Positions 51,264-60,725 of a stretch of 64,000 nt of DNA are shown here, one piece after another (the first letter of the stretch is position 1; every line of letters starts with the position of its first letter). A model generated the notes under the pieces. The model did no database searches. It was not told where the DNA came from and was given only the letters and a program-made list of their open reading frames with translations. Position numbers and translations under genes: made by a program. The stretch spans positions 52,507 to 116,506 of the forward strand of contig JAPHSX010000030.1 in assembly GCA_026196575.1 (NCBI GenBank). Direction: 5' to 3'. This DNA is from Gammaproteobacteria bacterium (GTDB taxonomy: Bacteria; Pseudomonadota; Gammaproteobacteria; Thiohalomonadales; Thiohalomonadaceae).

Positions 51264-53417
51264 TCAGTGGTGAATCCGCCAGCAACGGTGGATGTGCGGG
51301 TTACGCCTGAAATCCTCCGGCAGAGTCTGCCGGCTGATCTCCTCGATCCGGTAATTCCCCAGCGCCGCCTCATCCAGCCTGAATTTGCGGAAGTTGTTGG
51401 AGAAGATGAGTAGCCCCTCTTTGGACAACAGGCGCATGGCGTTGGTGATGAGTGCGACATGGTCGCGCTGCACGTCAAAGGCATCCTCCATCCGCTTGGA
51501 GCTGGAGAAGGTGGGCGGGTCGAGGAAGATGAGGTCGTACTGGCCGCCGGCGCGCGGCGCCTGCTCGGCGAGCCAGGCGGTGCAATCGGCCTGGATGTAA
51601 TGATGCTCTGGGCCGGTGTAGGCGTTGAGCGCCATGTTGCGTTTGGCCCAGTCGAGGTAGGTGTGCGACATGTCGACGGTGGTGGTGCTGCGCGCCCCGC
51701 CGGCGGCGGCGTGCAGGGTGGCCACCCCGGTGTAGGCGAAGAGGTTGAGGAAGCGCCGCCCCTTGGCCTCTCTCTCGATCAGGGTGCGGGTGGTGCGGTG
51801 GTCGAGAAAGAGGCCGGTGTCGAGGTAGTCGCTGAGGTTGACCAGTAGGCGACAGCTTCCTTCGCGCACCTCGAAAAAGGCGCCGCGGCTGGCCTGCTTC
51901 TCGTACTGGCTCGCCCCCTTCTGGCGCTGCCGTACCTTGTAGAAAAGCTGCTCCACCGGGATCTCCAGCACCTGCGGAATCACGGCCAGAGCCTCCATCA
52001 GCCGTTGCCGAGCCTTCTCCTCATCCACCGTCTTCGGTGCCTGGTACTCCTGTACGTGGACCCACAGTTTATCGCCTTGGTAGAGATCGACGGCGACCGC
52101 ATACTCCGGCAGGTCGCTGTCATAGAGGCGGTAGCAGTCGACCCCCTCACGCCGCGCCCATTTGCCGAGGTGCTTCAGGTTCTTGCGCAGGCGGTTGGCG
52201 AACATCTGCGCCCCCTCGCTGTGGGCCAGGGTCGGGTTGATCTGATTTTCCTCTGTCGCCTTAGTCGTCTCGGGGATGCGGTAGAGGAAGAGCTGGCACT
52301 CGATGGGGCCGTTGAAGAGCGGTTCGGGTTTTTTGTGGGTGCGCAGCCCGACGTAGGCGGCAAGCTGCGGGTTGCCGGTGAAGATCGCGGCGCGCCAGCC
52401 GGGCAGGTCGCTCTGCAGGTGGCGCCCCAGTTCGGCATAGAGTCCCTTTAGTTCGTTAATCTCGCCGAGCCGCTCGCCATAGGGTGGGTTGACCACCAGC
52501 AGACCGGGGGTGTCGTCGCCGGGGCGCGGCAGGGTGCCCAGCTCGCGCCGCTCGATCTGGATGTGGCGCGACAGACCGGCGCTGTCGATATTACGCAGCG
52601 CCGCGGCGATCGCTTGCGGGTTGGCGTCGAAACCGAGGATGGGCGGCAGTTTTTGCAACCCCGCCGTGCGCCGTTCTGCCGCCTCATCCAGCAGTCGCTG
52701 CCACAGTGCCTCGTCGTGACGACGCCAGCCGGTAAAGCCGATGTGTTTACGGTAGAGACCGGGGGCGATATCGGCGGCGATCATCGCCCCCTCGATGAGC
52801 AGGGTGCCGGAACCGCACATGGGATCCAGCAGTGCCCCGCCCCTTGATGCGACGAAGGGCCAGTCGGCAAGCAGCAGGATACCGGCCGCCAGGTTCTCCT
52901 TGAGCGGGGCGATCACCCCCTCGGCACGATAACCGCGCCGGTGCAGACTGCCACCGGAGAGGTCGATGTTGATCTTGCCCGTGGTGCCGCGCAGGTGCAG
53001 GTTGATGCGCAGGTCGGGGGTGTCGAGTTCAACACTGGGGCGCTCATCGAACTGTTCGCGAAAGCGGTCGCACACCGCGTCCTTTACCTTGAGGGCGGCG
53101 TATTTGCTGTGGCCGATGGCTGCGTCGCTGACCGCGCAGTCGACCGCCAGGGTGCCGGAGGAGTGGAGGTGTTTTTCCCAGTGAATGGCCTTTACCTCCT
53201 CGTAGAGCTCTTCGGGGGTGGCCGCCTTGAGGGTGGTGATGGGCAGCAGCACCCGGTTGGCGACGCGGCTCCAGAGGCAGAGGCGGTAGGCGAGCTCCAG
53301 TTCCCCCTCGAAGGTGGCGCCGGCGGCGGAGGGGCGGATCTTCTCCGCCCCCAGTTCGCGCAGTTCGCGCTCCAGCAGAGGGGAGAGGCCGCGGGGGGCG
53401 GTGGCAAAGAATTTCAT
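51264..53417 (-). CDS. rlmL: Bifunctional 23S rRNA (G2445-N2)/(G2069-N7) methyltransferase RlmKL
   Basis: 717 residues. It consists of a THUMP domain (about 50-160), an RlmL methyltransferase with DPMCGSGTLLIEGAMIAAD and VVNPPYGERLG, and a C-terminal RlmK part with FLNLFAYTGVATLHAAAGG and IFLDPPTFSSSKRM. Both SAM-binding and catalytic motifs are intact, so both modifications are expected. It lies upstream of nothing on its strand for 190 bp; slyX precedes it by 13 bp, so those two may be co-transcribed. Confidence 0.96.
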   Translation of the reverse strand: MKFFATAPRGLSPLLERELRELGAEKIRPSAAGATFEGELELAYRLCLWSRVANRVLLPITTLKAATPEELYEEVKAIHWEKHLHSSGTLAVDCAVSDAAIGHSKYAALKVKDAVCDRFREQFDERPSVELDTPDLRINLHLRGTTGKINIDLSGGSLHRRGYRAEGVIAPLKENLAAGILLLADWPFVASRGGALLDPMCGSGTLLIEGAMIAADIAPGLYRKHIGFTGWRRHDEALWQRLLDEAAERRTAGLQKLPPILGFDANPQAIAAALRNIDSAGLSRHIQIERRELGTLPRPGDDTPGLLVVNPPYGERLGEINELKGLYAELGRHLQSDLPGWRAAIFTGNPQLAAYVGLRTHKKPEPLFNGPIECQLFLYRIPETTKATEENQINPTLAHSEGAQMFANRLRKNLKHLGKWARREGVDCYRLYDSDLPEYAVAVDLYQGDKLWVHVQEYQAPKTVDEEKARQRLMEALAVIPQVLEIPVEQLFYKVRQRQKGASQYEKQASRGAFFEVREGSCRLLVNLSDYLDTGLFLDHRTTRTLIEREAKGRRFLNLFAYTGVATLHAAAGGARSTTTVDMSHTYLDWAKRNMALNAYTGPEHHYIQADCTAWLAEQAPRAGGQYDLIFLDPPTFSSSKRMEDAFDVQRDHVALITNAMRLLSKEGLLIFSNNFRKFRLDEAALGNYRIEEISRQTLPEDFRRNPHIHRCWRIHH

Positions 53418-53430
53418 TGGGAATGGCCGA

Positions 53431-53634
53431 TCAGTAGTGGGGTGGGGCGGTCTCTTCGGAGCGCGGGGCGACGGCCGAGGGGGTGAGGTCTTTCAACAGC
53501 GACGTGAGGTAGTCGATCTGCCCCTGCAACTCACCGATGGTCTGCTGCTGCGCCAGTGCGGTGCGGGTCAGCTCCTCGATGGCGGCCTCTTGATAGGCAA
53601 TACGGGTTTCTATATCTTCGAGGCGGTTTTGCAT
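53431..53634 (-). CDS. slyX: SlyX-family protein
   Basis: 67 residues of coiled coil. RLEDIETRIAYQEAAIEELT and QIDYLTSLLKDL match SlyX, and the C-terminal APPHY is the usual ending of the family. The function is not known. It precedes rlmL by 13 bp. Confidence 0.93.
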   Translation of the reverse strand: MQNRLEDIETRIAYQEAAIEELTRTALAQQQTIGELQGQIDYLTSLLKDLTPSAVAPRSEETAPPHY

Positions 53635-53726
53635 GGCGGCGTGATGGTGTGAAGAGTCGGCGGAAAAAAATTATATCATGCTGATGAGATCCCCAGGTCA
53701 ATCAGCGCAATAAACGGGAAAATACC

Positions 53727-54473
53727 ATGTCTGCCAGAATTAAGGCCTTTTTGCTCCATCTGGGCGCCAGCCTTGCCCTTATCGCCCTCTTTTTTGCCGT
53801 GCTGCTAACGGCGTGGTATCCCGCCTTCTACTTCGAGCTGGAGGGGGTGTGGGTGGTGGCCAGGATGGTGATCCTGGTGACGCTTGTGGTCGGCCCCCTC
53901 CTTACCCTGCTGGTCTATGACCTGCGCAAGGGGTTCAAGGTGGTGCGGCGCGATGTGGCGGTGATTCTCCTGCTCCAGCTGCTGGCTCTCGGCTGGGGGG
54001 TGAGGGCCAGTTATCTGGGACAACCCGACTATCTGGCCTTTGTCGGTGGGCAGTTTTATACGATTGGCCGCCACGAGCTGGTGGGCGAGAATAGTGACAC
54101 ACAGTTTGCGGTCTCCTCCTGGGAGGCGCCGTTGGCGGTCTATGTCCGTCCCATCGACGATGCCCAGGAGCGGAGCGAGCAGATCTGGGCCTTTCTTGAG
54201 GGGCGGGCCCCGGACCTGCAGTACCAGTTTGATCGCTACCTGCCCTACCGCGAGTATCGACAGACGATCGCGGCGGCGGGTAAAGAGGTTGCCGCGGTGG
54301 TTGCGGATGATGCGGTGCGTCGTGCCCGCTTCGATGCGTTCCTGGCGAGCCATGGCGGCCGTGACGGTGACTACCTGCTCTATACCGTCTTTGCCCATGA
54401 GCGCGAGGGGGCGCTGGTACTCTCCCGTGACGGGGTGGAGCCGGTGGCCTTTCTCGATATGATCATCGATTAG
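53727..54473 (+). CDS. TfpX/TfpZ-type pilin accessory protein
   Basis: 248 residues. Three hydrophobic segments in the first 105 residues (LGASLALIALFFAVLLTAW, VVARMVILVTLVVGPLLTLL, VAVILLLQLLALGWGV) are followed by a periplasmic part with paired helices. LTAWYPAFYFELEG and VVGPLLTLLVYD match type IV pilin accessory proteins, which help pilin assembly. No pilin gene is adjacent, so its partner lies elsewhere. An exported protein follows 42 bp later. Confidence 0.85.
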   Translation: MSARIKAFLLHLGASLALIALFFAVLLTAWYPAFYFELEGVWVVARMVILVTLVVGPLLTLLVYDLRKGFKVVRRDVAVILLLQLLALGWGVRASYLGQPDYLAFVGGQFYTIGRHELVGENSDTQFAVSSWEAPLAVYVRPIDDAQERSEQIWAFLEGRAPDLQYQFDRYLPYREYRQTIAAAGKEVAAVVADDAVRRARFDAFLASHGGRDGDYLLYTVFAHEREGALVLSRDGVEPVAFLDMIID

Positions 54474-54515
54474 CCGGCGTCGACGCCCCTCTCTCGCCAG
54501 ATTAAGGAATAGACC

Positions 54516-55064
54516 GTGAAAAAAGTTGCCACCACCGCCCTGTTGCTCTCCCTGCTGTTGGCCATGGGCGGTTCGCGTGCCGCTGATTTCAACTACAGTG
54601 GCCTCGCCAGTGGCTCATCGGGCTCATCAATGGGCGGGGTGATGGGGGCGATGTGGGAGTTCATGGAGTGGTTTCTTGATCGGCGCAATACCCTGGGACG
54701 CTCGCCGGGCGGGTGGGGCGTCAACCAGGGGCCGGTGCCCGCCACTCGCAACCCCTATCGCTATCGCGACTACTGGGATGACCCGGCCAATCCGTGGGTC
54801 GACATGCAGCCGCTGGAGGGGGTGTGGCGGGCGCAGTCGGGTGAGCTCTGGTATGTGCGGCAAAATCGCTTTGTGCTGGTCGATAGCCAGCAGCAGCGGA
54901 TGGCCGGCGAGTTTCTGGTGGAGGGGAACTTCATCCTCACCCGTATGCCGTGGGGCGAGGTGGAGTTTGAGTTCCGTCAGATGGATGATGTGCTGGTGCT
55001 GCGCGATGTGAATGGCCGCGTGATGCTGTTGCGGCGCGTCGAGGCGGGTGACTGGAGCTGGTAG
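54516..55064 (+). CDS. Exported protein of unknown function
   Basis: 182 residues. A signal peptide (MKKVATTALLLSLLLAMGGSRA) precedes a Gly/Ser-rich start (GLASGSSGSSMGGVMG). The middle is rich in Tyr, Trp and Pro (NPYRYRDYWDDPANPW). The last 80 residues form short strands with repeated length (VWRAQSGELWYVRQNRFVL, DVLVLRDVNGRVMLL), a likely small beta-sandwich. Two SGELWYVR and NGRVMLLRR units suggest a repeat. I do not recognise the family. It could be co-transcribed with the pilin accessory gene. Confidence 0.75.
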   Translation: MKKVATTALLLSLLLAMGGSRAADFNYSGLASGSSGSSMGGVMGAMWEFMEWFLDRRNTLGRSPGGWGVNQGPVPATRNPYRYRDYWDDPANPWVDMQPLEGVWRAQSGELWYVRQNRFVLVDSQQQRMAGEFLVEGNFILTRMPWGEVEFEFRQMDDVLVLRDVNGRVMLLRRVEAGDWSW

Positions 55065-55155
55065 CTGCCGCCCCTGCCTATGGCCGTGGCGGGGCAAGAG
55101 CATTATAACTTTGTGTGCATCCACTCCCCTGATGCAGGGAGTCTCTAAAAAGATA

Positions 55156-55323
55156 TCACCGCAAAGACGCCGAGGCGCAGAGGATAAAGGGCTAAACCGG
55201 GTGTAAACGGCCGGTTCGATGATCGATGAGGGAAACCCTCTCAGATGGGCGTGAATGAAGGGCAATCCTATGTGGTGCAAACAGATTATTGAGCACCTCT
55301 GCGCCTCGGCGTCTCTGCGGTGA
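55156..55323. repeat. MITE-like element with 27-bp terminal inverted repeats
   Basis: TCACCGCAAAGACGCCGAGG at one end and its reverse complement with one mismatch at the other (CTCTGCGCCTCGGCGTCTCT) enclose about 110 bp with no gene. Similar GCAAAGGCGCANAGGCGCA sequence also lies in the trpC-trpD gap at about 28118-28141, so it may be a dispersed repeat family. Confidence 0.75.
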
Positions 55324-55354
55324 AACCGGTTTTCTGCCTACTTTTATCCCGATA

Positions 55355-57661
55355 TCAATGGGTTGTATCAGGTTTCGTATAATGCTCTTGCCCTGATGGC
55401 CGTGACGGGGGGTATTGCAGCCGCCCCTGGGCAATGGTTTCGGCCTCGGGACGGCCAAAGAGAAAACCCTGCACATGGGTAAAGCCGAGCGCCTCCACCT
55501 GCTGCAGCAGCGCCTCGCTCTCGATCCCCTCGGCCACCAGCTGGTAGCCGACGCGATGAATGAGTCGCGCCATGTCGGCGGTGATCCCCGCCTGGCTTGC
55601 CTCCCCCTCCAGGTCACGGATCAGGTTGATGTCGAACTTGATGATGTCGACCGGCATCGAGGCGAGGTAGCGCAGCGAGGAGTAGCCGCTGCCGAAGTCG
55701 TCGAGGGCAATGGTGTAACCCTGTTGGCGCAGCTGCATCAGCCGGTTGCCCGCCTCCTTCAGCTCGGAGATGAGCGCCGTTTCGGTGACCTCCAGGATGA
55801 TCCCCTGTGGCACCCGTTGCAGGTGGGGTTTGAGCGCGGTGATGCGTTCCATGAAGTCGTGGTGCATCAGGGTGGCACCATCGATGTTGATGGAGAAGCG
55901 GCCGATCGCCGCGCTCCCCACCTCGGCAAGGTGTTGTGCAAGGCGGTGAATGATGGCGTAGTCGAGCTCTACCGCCAGCCCCTCCGCCTCGATCACCGGA
56001 AAGATCTGACCGGGCATGATTAGCCCCTGTTCGTCGCGCAGCCGTACCAGCACCTCGTGAAAGCCGCGATGGTCACTCCCCAGCCCCACCACCGGCTGAA
56101 AGTGCAGCTCAATCCCCGTGCCTGACTCCACCGCCCGGTAGACGGCGGTGATAAAACGGCTGGAGCTGATAACCTCGCCGGAGGCCGCCAGCGCAGGGTT
56201 GTAGACGACGATTCTGTTTGAGCCGGCACGCTTGGCCTGGTACATGGCGATGTCGGCGTGTTTGTGCAGCTGGCCGAGCAGGCCGGGGTCCTCTCCACTG
56301 GCGGTGGCCAGACCGATGCTAAAGCGCACCGGCTCGCGGATCCCCAGCTCCCTGAAGTCGTGCCGCTCCAGTTGTTGCAGGCAGCGGGTGGCGAGTTGCT
56401 CGGCCTGTTTATGGTTGGTGTTGAGCAGGTGGATGGCAAACTCATCGCCGCCGAGACGGTAGTGGTGGTCGCCCTCCTGCAGTACCTGGCGCAGTGTGGT
56501 GGCGATCTGCTGCAGCACCCGATCCCCGACATCGTGACCGTAACTGTCGTTAATCGCCTTGAAGTGGTCACAGTCAATGAGAATGACCGAGAGCGAGAGG
56601 CGCTGACCGCGGATCAGCTGTTGCAGCCGCTGCCAGTCCTCCTCGTAGGCGCGACGGTTGGGCGCCCCGGTGAGGGCGTCGTGGTGGGCCAGCTTCCACA
56701 GCTCGCGGTTTTTCTGATCCAGGCTGTGGTTCATCTGCTCCAGCTCAAGCTGGTAACTGACGATGGAGTTGCGCAACAGCTCGAACTCACTGACGCAAAG
56801 GGGACGTGACAGCGGTGACGGGGTGTGCCCGCCGTTGCCGCGACGCAGCGTATCGATGTAGGCGGAGAGGTTGCGCAGCGGGGTGTGCAGCAGATAGGAG
56901 GTAAGGAGGTAGGCGAGGACCAACAACAGCAGTGAGAGCAGCGCATAGCGCAGCAGGGTGTCGGCCATCAACTGTTCCAGCTGTGCCGTCTCGGCGATGG
57001 GCATGGCGGTAAAGCGGGTTTGGGCCAGCAGCTCGTCGACGCTGGCAAACGAGGCCGGTTGTGAGGGGTAGCGGATGCTTGGCGCCTCGATATAGACCAG
57101 GTGGTTGAGGGCGGGCAGTGCCTGGCGGAAGTCCATCTTGATGCCGAGGTGGCCACTGCTTTGGTCAAGCTTCCCCTTGCCGCGTAGTGCGGAGAAGCCG
57201 TAGAGGTAGGGGCGCCCCTCCTCTATCCGGATAATACGTTCCTGCGTTGGCCGTTGTGGTGGCAGCCCGCCCTCGGTGCCGGGCTGCAGAGTGCGTCCGT
57301 GCGCATCGTAGAGCGCCACGGCAACCACATAGTCCGGGGTGTAGCCGGCCTGCATGGCCCGGTTGCTGCGCCAATACTCATAGAAGGTGGGGTCACCCAA
57401 CTGCTGGTAGACCTCCTCCCACAGGCTCAGACGGGTGGTGATGGCCTGCAACGCCTCCTCCACCCGGCGTGCGGCGGCCGCCAGCTCCTGTTGTGCCGCC
57501 TGCAGGCGACCGGCGTCGGCCAGGCGGCTGATCTCCTTGCTCTGGTGGAGCATCCAGCCGCCGATCAGGGCAAACAACAGGGTGGCGACGGAAAAGAAGC
57601 CGATGAGGTAGCTGGCGATGGGCAGCGGCAGCCACCGCTGCAGGGGCTTGGGCAGGCTCAT
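55355..57661 (-). CDS. Membrane-bound GGDEF-EAL protein
   Basis: 768 residues. Two membrane helices (about 14-35 and 230-252) enclose a periplasmic sensor rich in acidic and Arg residues. GGDEF (about 340-500) has YRLGGDEFAIHL and NDSYGHDVGDRVL intact. EAL (about 520-755) has the name motif as EVL, but keeps VTETALI, LDDFGSGYSSLRYL and IIKFDINLI. Both c-di-GMP synthesis and breakdown are possible. The ATG overlaps the stop of the alpha/beta hydrolase by four bases, so the proteins are linked. The signal sensed is unknown. Confidence 0.9.
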   Translation of the reverse strand: MSLPKPLQRWLPLPIASYLIGFFSVATLLFALIGGWMLHQSKEISRLADAGRLQAAQQELAAAARRVEEALQAITTRLSLWEEVYQQLGDPTFYEYWRSNRAMQAGYTPDYVVAVALYDAHGRTLQPGTEGGLPPQRPTQERIIRIEEGRPYLYGFSALRGKGKLDQSSGHLGIKMDFRQALPALNHLVYIEAPSIRYPSQPASFASVDELLAQTRFTAMPIAETAQLEQLMADTLLRYALLSLLLLVLAYLLTSYLLHTPLRNLSAYIDTLRRGNGGHTPSPLSRPLCVSEFELLRNSIVSYQLELEQMNHSLDQKNRELWKLAHHDALTGAPNRRAYEEDWQRLQQLIRGQRLSLSVILIDCDHFKAINDSYGHDVGDRVLQQIATTLRQVLQEGDHHYRLGGDEFAIHLLNTNHKQAEQLATRCLQQLERHDFRELGIREPVRFSIGLATASGEDPGLLGQLHKHADIAMYQAKRAGSNRIVVYNPALAASGEVISSSRFITAVYRAVESGTGIELHFQPVVGLGSDHRGFHEVLVRLRDEQGLIMPGQIFPVIEAEGLAVELDYAIIHRLAQHLAEVGSAAIGRFSINIDGATLMHHDFMERITALKPHLQRVPQGIILEVTETALISELKEAGNRLMQLRQQGYTIALDDFGSGYSSLRYLASMPVDIIKFDINLIRDLEGEASQAGITADMARLIHRVGYQLVAEGIESEALLQQVEALGFTHVQGFLFGRPEAETIAQGRLQYPPSRPSGQEHYTKPDTTH

Positions 57662-58533
57662 GGGTTCAGTTCCGCCGCCCCATCCAGCAGCGCAATGATG
57701 GCGTCCTGAAAGTCGAACTCCTGTGGCCCGGTGAAGTTGTGGGACGCCCCCTCGATCACCGTCAGTGGCAGGGTGGTGGCCCTGAGCGTGGCCCCCCACT
57801 CGGGCGGTAACCAACCATCGTCGCCACCGAGGATCAGGTGCAGTGGCACGGGTGACTGGTGGAGTTGCTGCAACAACCACGGGGTAGACCACTCCATATA
57901 GCTGAGATAGGCGGCGCTGGGGGCGATGTAGTTGTTGCGGCAAAAGGCCAGCGTGTAGCGGTGAATGGCGTTGGGAGCGTCGTGCAGTCGCCGCCGCGCG
58001 CTGGCGAGTTGCTGGCGCGTCGTCTCCGGGTCTCGCCAGTCGTCGAAAGGGCCGATGGCGGTGGCGATAAAGTAGTCCACCGCCGGTTGTGGCTGGGTGC
58101 CCAGGTAGCTGAGCAGTCGCATGCTGCCGCTGCTGTGGCCAATCGCGGCGATCCGTGAGTAGCCCCGTGCCGTGAGCCAGGCCAGCCAGTCGGCTATCTC
58201 GCGGTTGCCGTCGGCCACCGAGTGGTTCTGTACCGCCTCGCAGTCAAGGCCGTTGTGGCGCTGGTCGATATTCAGGGTGAGGGTGGGGGCGAGTACGGTA
58301 TAGCCGTTGTCGGCGAGCGCCTCGGCGATGAGCTGGATGGTGCTAAAACGATAGGTCTGCAAAAAACCGTGCAGTAGCAGGACGGCCGGCTTGCTCTCCT
58401 CGCCGGGACGAAAGTCGGCGAGCGCCCGGTTGCCGCTGGAGAGGGGGGCGACGATCTCCTCGGCCATGGTGCCGCTGCCGCCTAGCGTCAATAGCAGCCA
58501 TAGCATGCTGCGGATTAACGGGGATCTGCTCAT
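57658..58533 (-). CDS. Exported alpha/beta hydrolase
   Basis: About 291 residues. An N-terminal signal (LIRSMLWLLLTLGGSGTMA) is followed by an alpha/beta hydrolase. The oxyanion segment is LLLHGFLQT. The nucleophile Ser is in AAIGHSSGSMRLL, the acid in LGGDDGWLPP and the His in EGASHNFTGP, so the triad is complete. The periplasmic ester or amide substrate is not predictable. ATG 58533 gives the better signal peptide; GTG 58545 is an alternative. It is coupled to the downstream GGDEF-EAL gene, whose sensor could respond to its product; that is inference. Confidence 0.87.
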   Translation of the reverse strand: MSRSPLIRSMLWLLLTLGGSGTMAEEIVAPLSSGNRALADFRPGEESKPAVLLLHGFLQTYRFSTIQLIAEALADNGYTVLAPTLTLNIDQRHNGLDCEAVQNHSVADGNREIADWLAWLTARGYSRIAAIGHSSGSMRLLSYLGTQPQPAVDYFIATAIGPFDDWRDPETTRQQLASARRRLHDAPNAIHRYTLAFCRNNYIAPSAAYLSYMEWSTPWLLQQLHQSPVPLHLILGGDDGWLPPEWGATLRATTLPLTVIEGASHNFTGPQEFDFQDAIIALLDGAAELNP

Positions 58534-58675
58534 CGTCGCGCTCACTTAAGGGTGGTGTGTCACTCGCCTCCCTGCCGTGATGTGTCGCCTGGCGACACCG
58601 GACACAGAGCATAGTACGAATCGAGCATGGGGGGGAAGTGCTCGGGACGAGATCGCACTGCTTCCTGTGTGGAAA

Positions 58676-59056
58676 TTATGCGGTGGTCTGCTCCATCATC
58701 ATCTCGCGCATCAGAAAATAGTTGAGCGCGGTACGGATCACGGCAATCGCCCCCAGTTGGCCGATCTGCTCCCAACCAGGGGAGATCGCGGTGGCGAGAA
58801 TGTCGGCCCCCAGCTGAAACTCCAGCGCCAGCGCCAGGTAACGGGCCAGTGAGAGTCGCACCGTGAAAAAGTCGTTTGTGCCGTGGCCCAGCAGGACGCG
58901 GATAAAGCCGGCAACGGCGACCACTACCCCGAAGGCGATGATCAGCGCCCCCATGGTCTCCACCGCCAGCTGCAGCCACTCGACCCCCTGAATCACCAGC
59001 CCCTCGCCGCGCTGGAACAGGGTGTGGGTCACGGTATCTGGCAGCGTCTCGTTCAT
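58676..59056 (-). CDS. DUF1622 small membrane protein
   Basis: 126 residues with about three hydrophobic segments (ALIIAFGVVVAVAGFIRVLL, LARYLALALEFQLGADILA, AIAVIRTALNYFLM). The pattern matches DUF1622, whose function is unknown. GAGGAAGAG precedes ATG 59056. It is divergent from the MscS-type channel gene, 110 bp apart, and both encode membrane proteins that may share regulation. Confidence 0.85.
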   Translation of the reverse strand: MNETLPDTVTHTLFQRGEGLVIQGVEWLQLAVETMGALIIAFGVVVAVAGFIRVLLGHGTNDFFTVRLSLARYLALALEFQLGADILATAISPGWEQIGQLGAIAVIRTALNYFLMREMMMEQTTA

Positions 59057-59166
59057 GGACTCTTCCTCTCGATGGTGTTTTTGCCTTGTCGGCCGCCCTC
59101 TTCTTGTGGTGACGGGCAATGGTGCATACTCTCCGAGTATAGCGAGAAAGGATCGGAGAGGGCGCG

Positions 59167-60708
59167 ATGGGTGAAGGCAGCATAGGTGTATTAATGCAGG
59201 CCGGCCATGAGGGGTTGGGGGTGGTGCTGCTGGTGGTCGCGTTGATGGCGGCAACCCTGTTGCACACCATGCGCGAGGAGCGCCGGGTACTCTACAACAC
59301 CCTGGGTTTTTTCCTCTTTAGCGTGGCGGGGCAGTATCTGGCGGCGCTGCTGCTGGCGCTGACGCAGCAGGGGGTGGCCGTCACCCTGCGCGAACTCTTT
59401 ATTATCGCCGAGGGGCTGGCGGTGATCCGCCTGGGCGGGCTCTTTCTCTATCAGGTACTGTTGCCGCTGGTGCGTCTGCGCCCGCCCAGCATTATCGAGG
59501 ATCTGGTGGTGATCGCCGGTTACCTGCTGTGGGGCATGTACCGGCTGCACCACCAGGGGGTGGAGCTGAGCAGCCTCATCGCTACCTCGGCGGTGATCAC
59601 CGCGGTGATCGCCTTTTCGATGCAGGACACCCTGGGCAATATCCTCGGCGGCATTGCCCTGCAACTCGACAACTCAATCAAGAGGGATGACTGGATCAAG
59701 GTCGATGATGTGGTGGGACGTATCGTCGATATCCGCTGGCGCTCCACCACCATCGAGACCCGCAACTGGGAGACGGTAGTGATCCCCAACAGCGTGCTGA
59801 TGAAGAACAAGTTTTTGGTGCTGGGGCGGCGCGAGGGGCAGCCGGTGCAGTGGCGTCGCTGGGTCTGGTTCAATATCGACTACAGCGCCGCCCCCTCGCA
59901 GGTGATCGCGGTGGTGGAACGGGCGCTGCAGTCCGCCGATATCCCTGCGGTGGCGCGTAGTCCTGCCCCCAACTGCGTGATGATGGATTTTGCCGAGAGC
60001 ACCGGGCGTTACGCCCTGCGCTACTGGCTCACCGATCTGGCGCTGGATGACCCCACCGACTCGGCGGTGCGCACCCACCTCTTTGCCGCGCTGCAACGGG
60101 CCGGCCTGCGCCCCTCTTTGCCGCAGCAGACGCTGCACCTGATCAAGGAGGGGGAGAAGCAGGCGGCACAGCGCCACGAGGGGTATATCGCCGAGCGGCT
60201 GGCACTGCTGCGTCCGCTGGAGCTCTTTGCACAGCTTACCGCAGAGGAGTTGCGCCTGGTTGCCGAGCGGCTGGTCTACGCCCCCTTTGCCAGGGGGGAC
60301 GTGATCACCCGCCAGGGGGCGGTGGCGCACTGGCTCTATATCCTTACCGAGGGGCGGGCCGAGGTGGTGCTGGAGGCGCCGGGGCAGCCGCGCCGGGTGG
60401 TCGGCGAGATCACGGCGGGGCAGAGTGGCAGCTTCTTTGGCGAGATGGGGCTGCTCACCGGTGCACCGCGCAGTGCCACCGTGATCGCCGCCAGCGACGT
60501 GCTCTGCTACCGGCTCGACAAGAGCGGTGTCGAGGATATAATCCGTGCCCGCCCGGCCATCGCCGAGGAGCTCTCGCAGATCATGGCCGAGCGGCGCAGC
60601 GGCCTGGAGAGTGTACGCCACGACCTCAACGAGGCGTCACAACTGGTGGCGAAGCAGCAGCATCAGGGCGAGGTGCTGGCAAAGATTAAGGAATTTTTCC
60701 GGCTGTAG
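59167..60708 (+). CDS. MscS-type mechanosensitive channel with C-terminal cNMP-binding domain
   Basis: 513 residues. The N-terminal part has about four to five hydrophobic segments. The MscS pore and beta domain are seen in [20 protein letters not shown] and [18 protein letters not shown] Crp-type cyclic nucleotide domain covers about 345-470 ([34 protein letters not shown]). This is the bCNG architecture, in which nucleotide binding can gate the channel. The phosphate-binding cassette has Glu in GEMGLL and Arg in APRSAT, as needed for cAMP. ribE follows 17 bp later. Confidence 0.92.
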   Translation: MGEGSIGVLMQAGHEGLGVVLLVVALMAATLLHTMREERRVLYNTLGFFLFSVAGQYLAALLLALTQQGVAVTLRELFIIAEGLAVIRLGGLFLYQVLLPLVRLRPPSIIEDLVVIAGYLLWGMYRLHHQGVELSSLIATSAVITAVIAFSMQDTLGNILGGIALQLDNSIKRDDWIKVDDVVGRIVDIRWRSTTIETRNWETVVIPNSVLMKNKFLVLGRREGQPVQWRRWVWFNIDYSAAPSQVIAVVERALQSADIPAVARSPAPNCVMMDFAESTGRYALRYWLTDLALDDPTDSAVRTHLFAALQRAGLRPSLPQQTLHLIKEGEKQAAQRHEGYIAERLALLRPLELFAQLTAEELRLVAERLVYAPFARGDVITRQGAVAHWLYILTEGRAEVVLEAPGQPRRVVGEITAGQSGSFFGEMGLLTGAPRSATVIAASDVLCYRLDKSGVEDIIRARPAIAEELSQIMAERRSGLESVRHDLNEASQLVAKQQHQGEVLAKIKEFFRL

Positions 60709-60725
60709 ACGTTGGGGAGTTAGCT

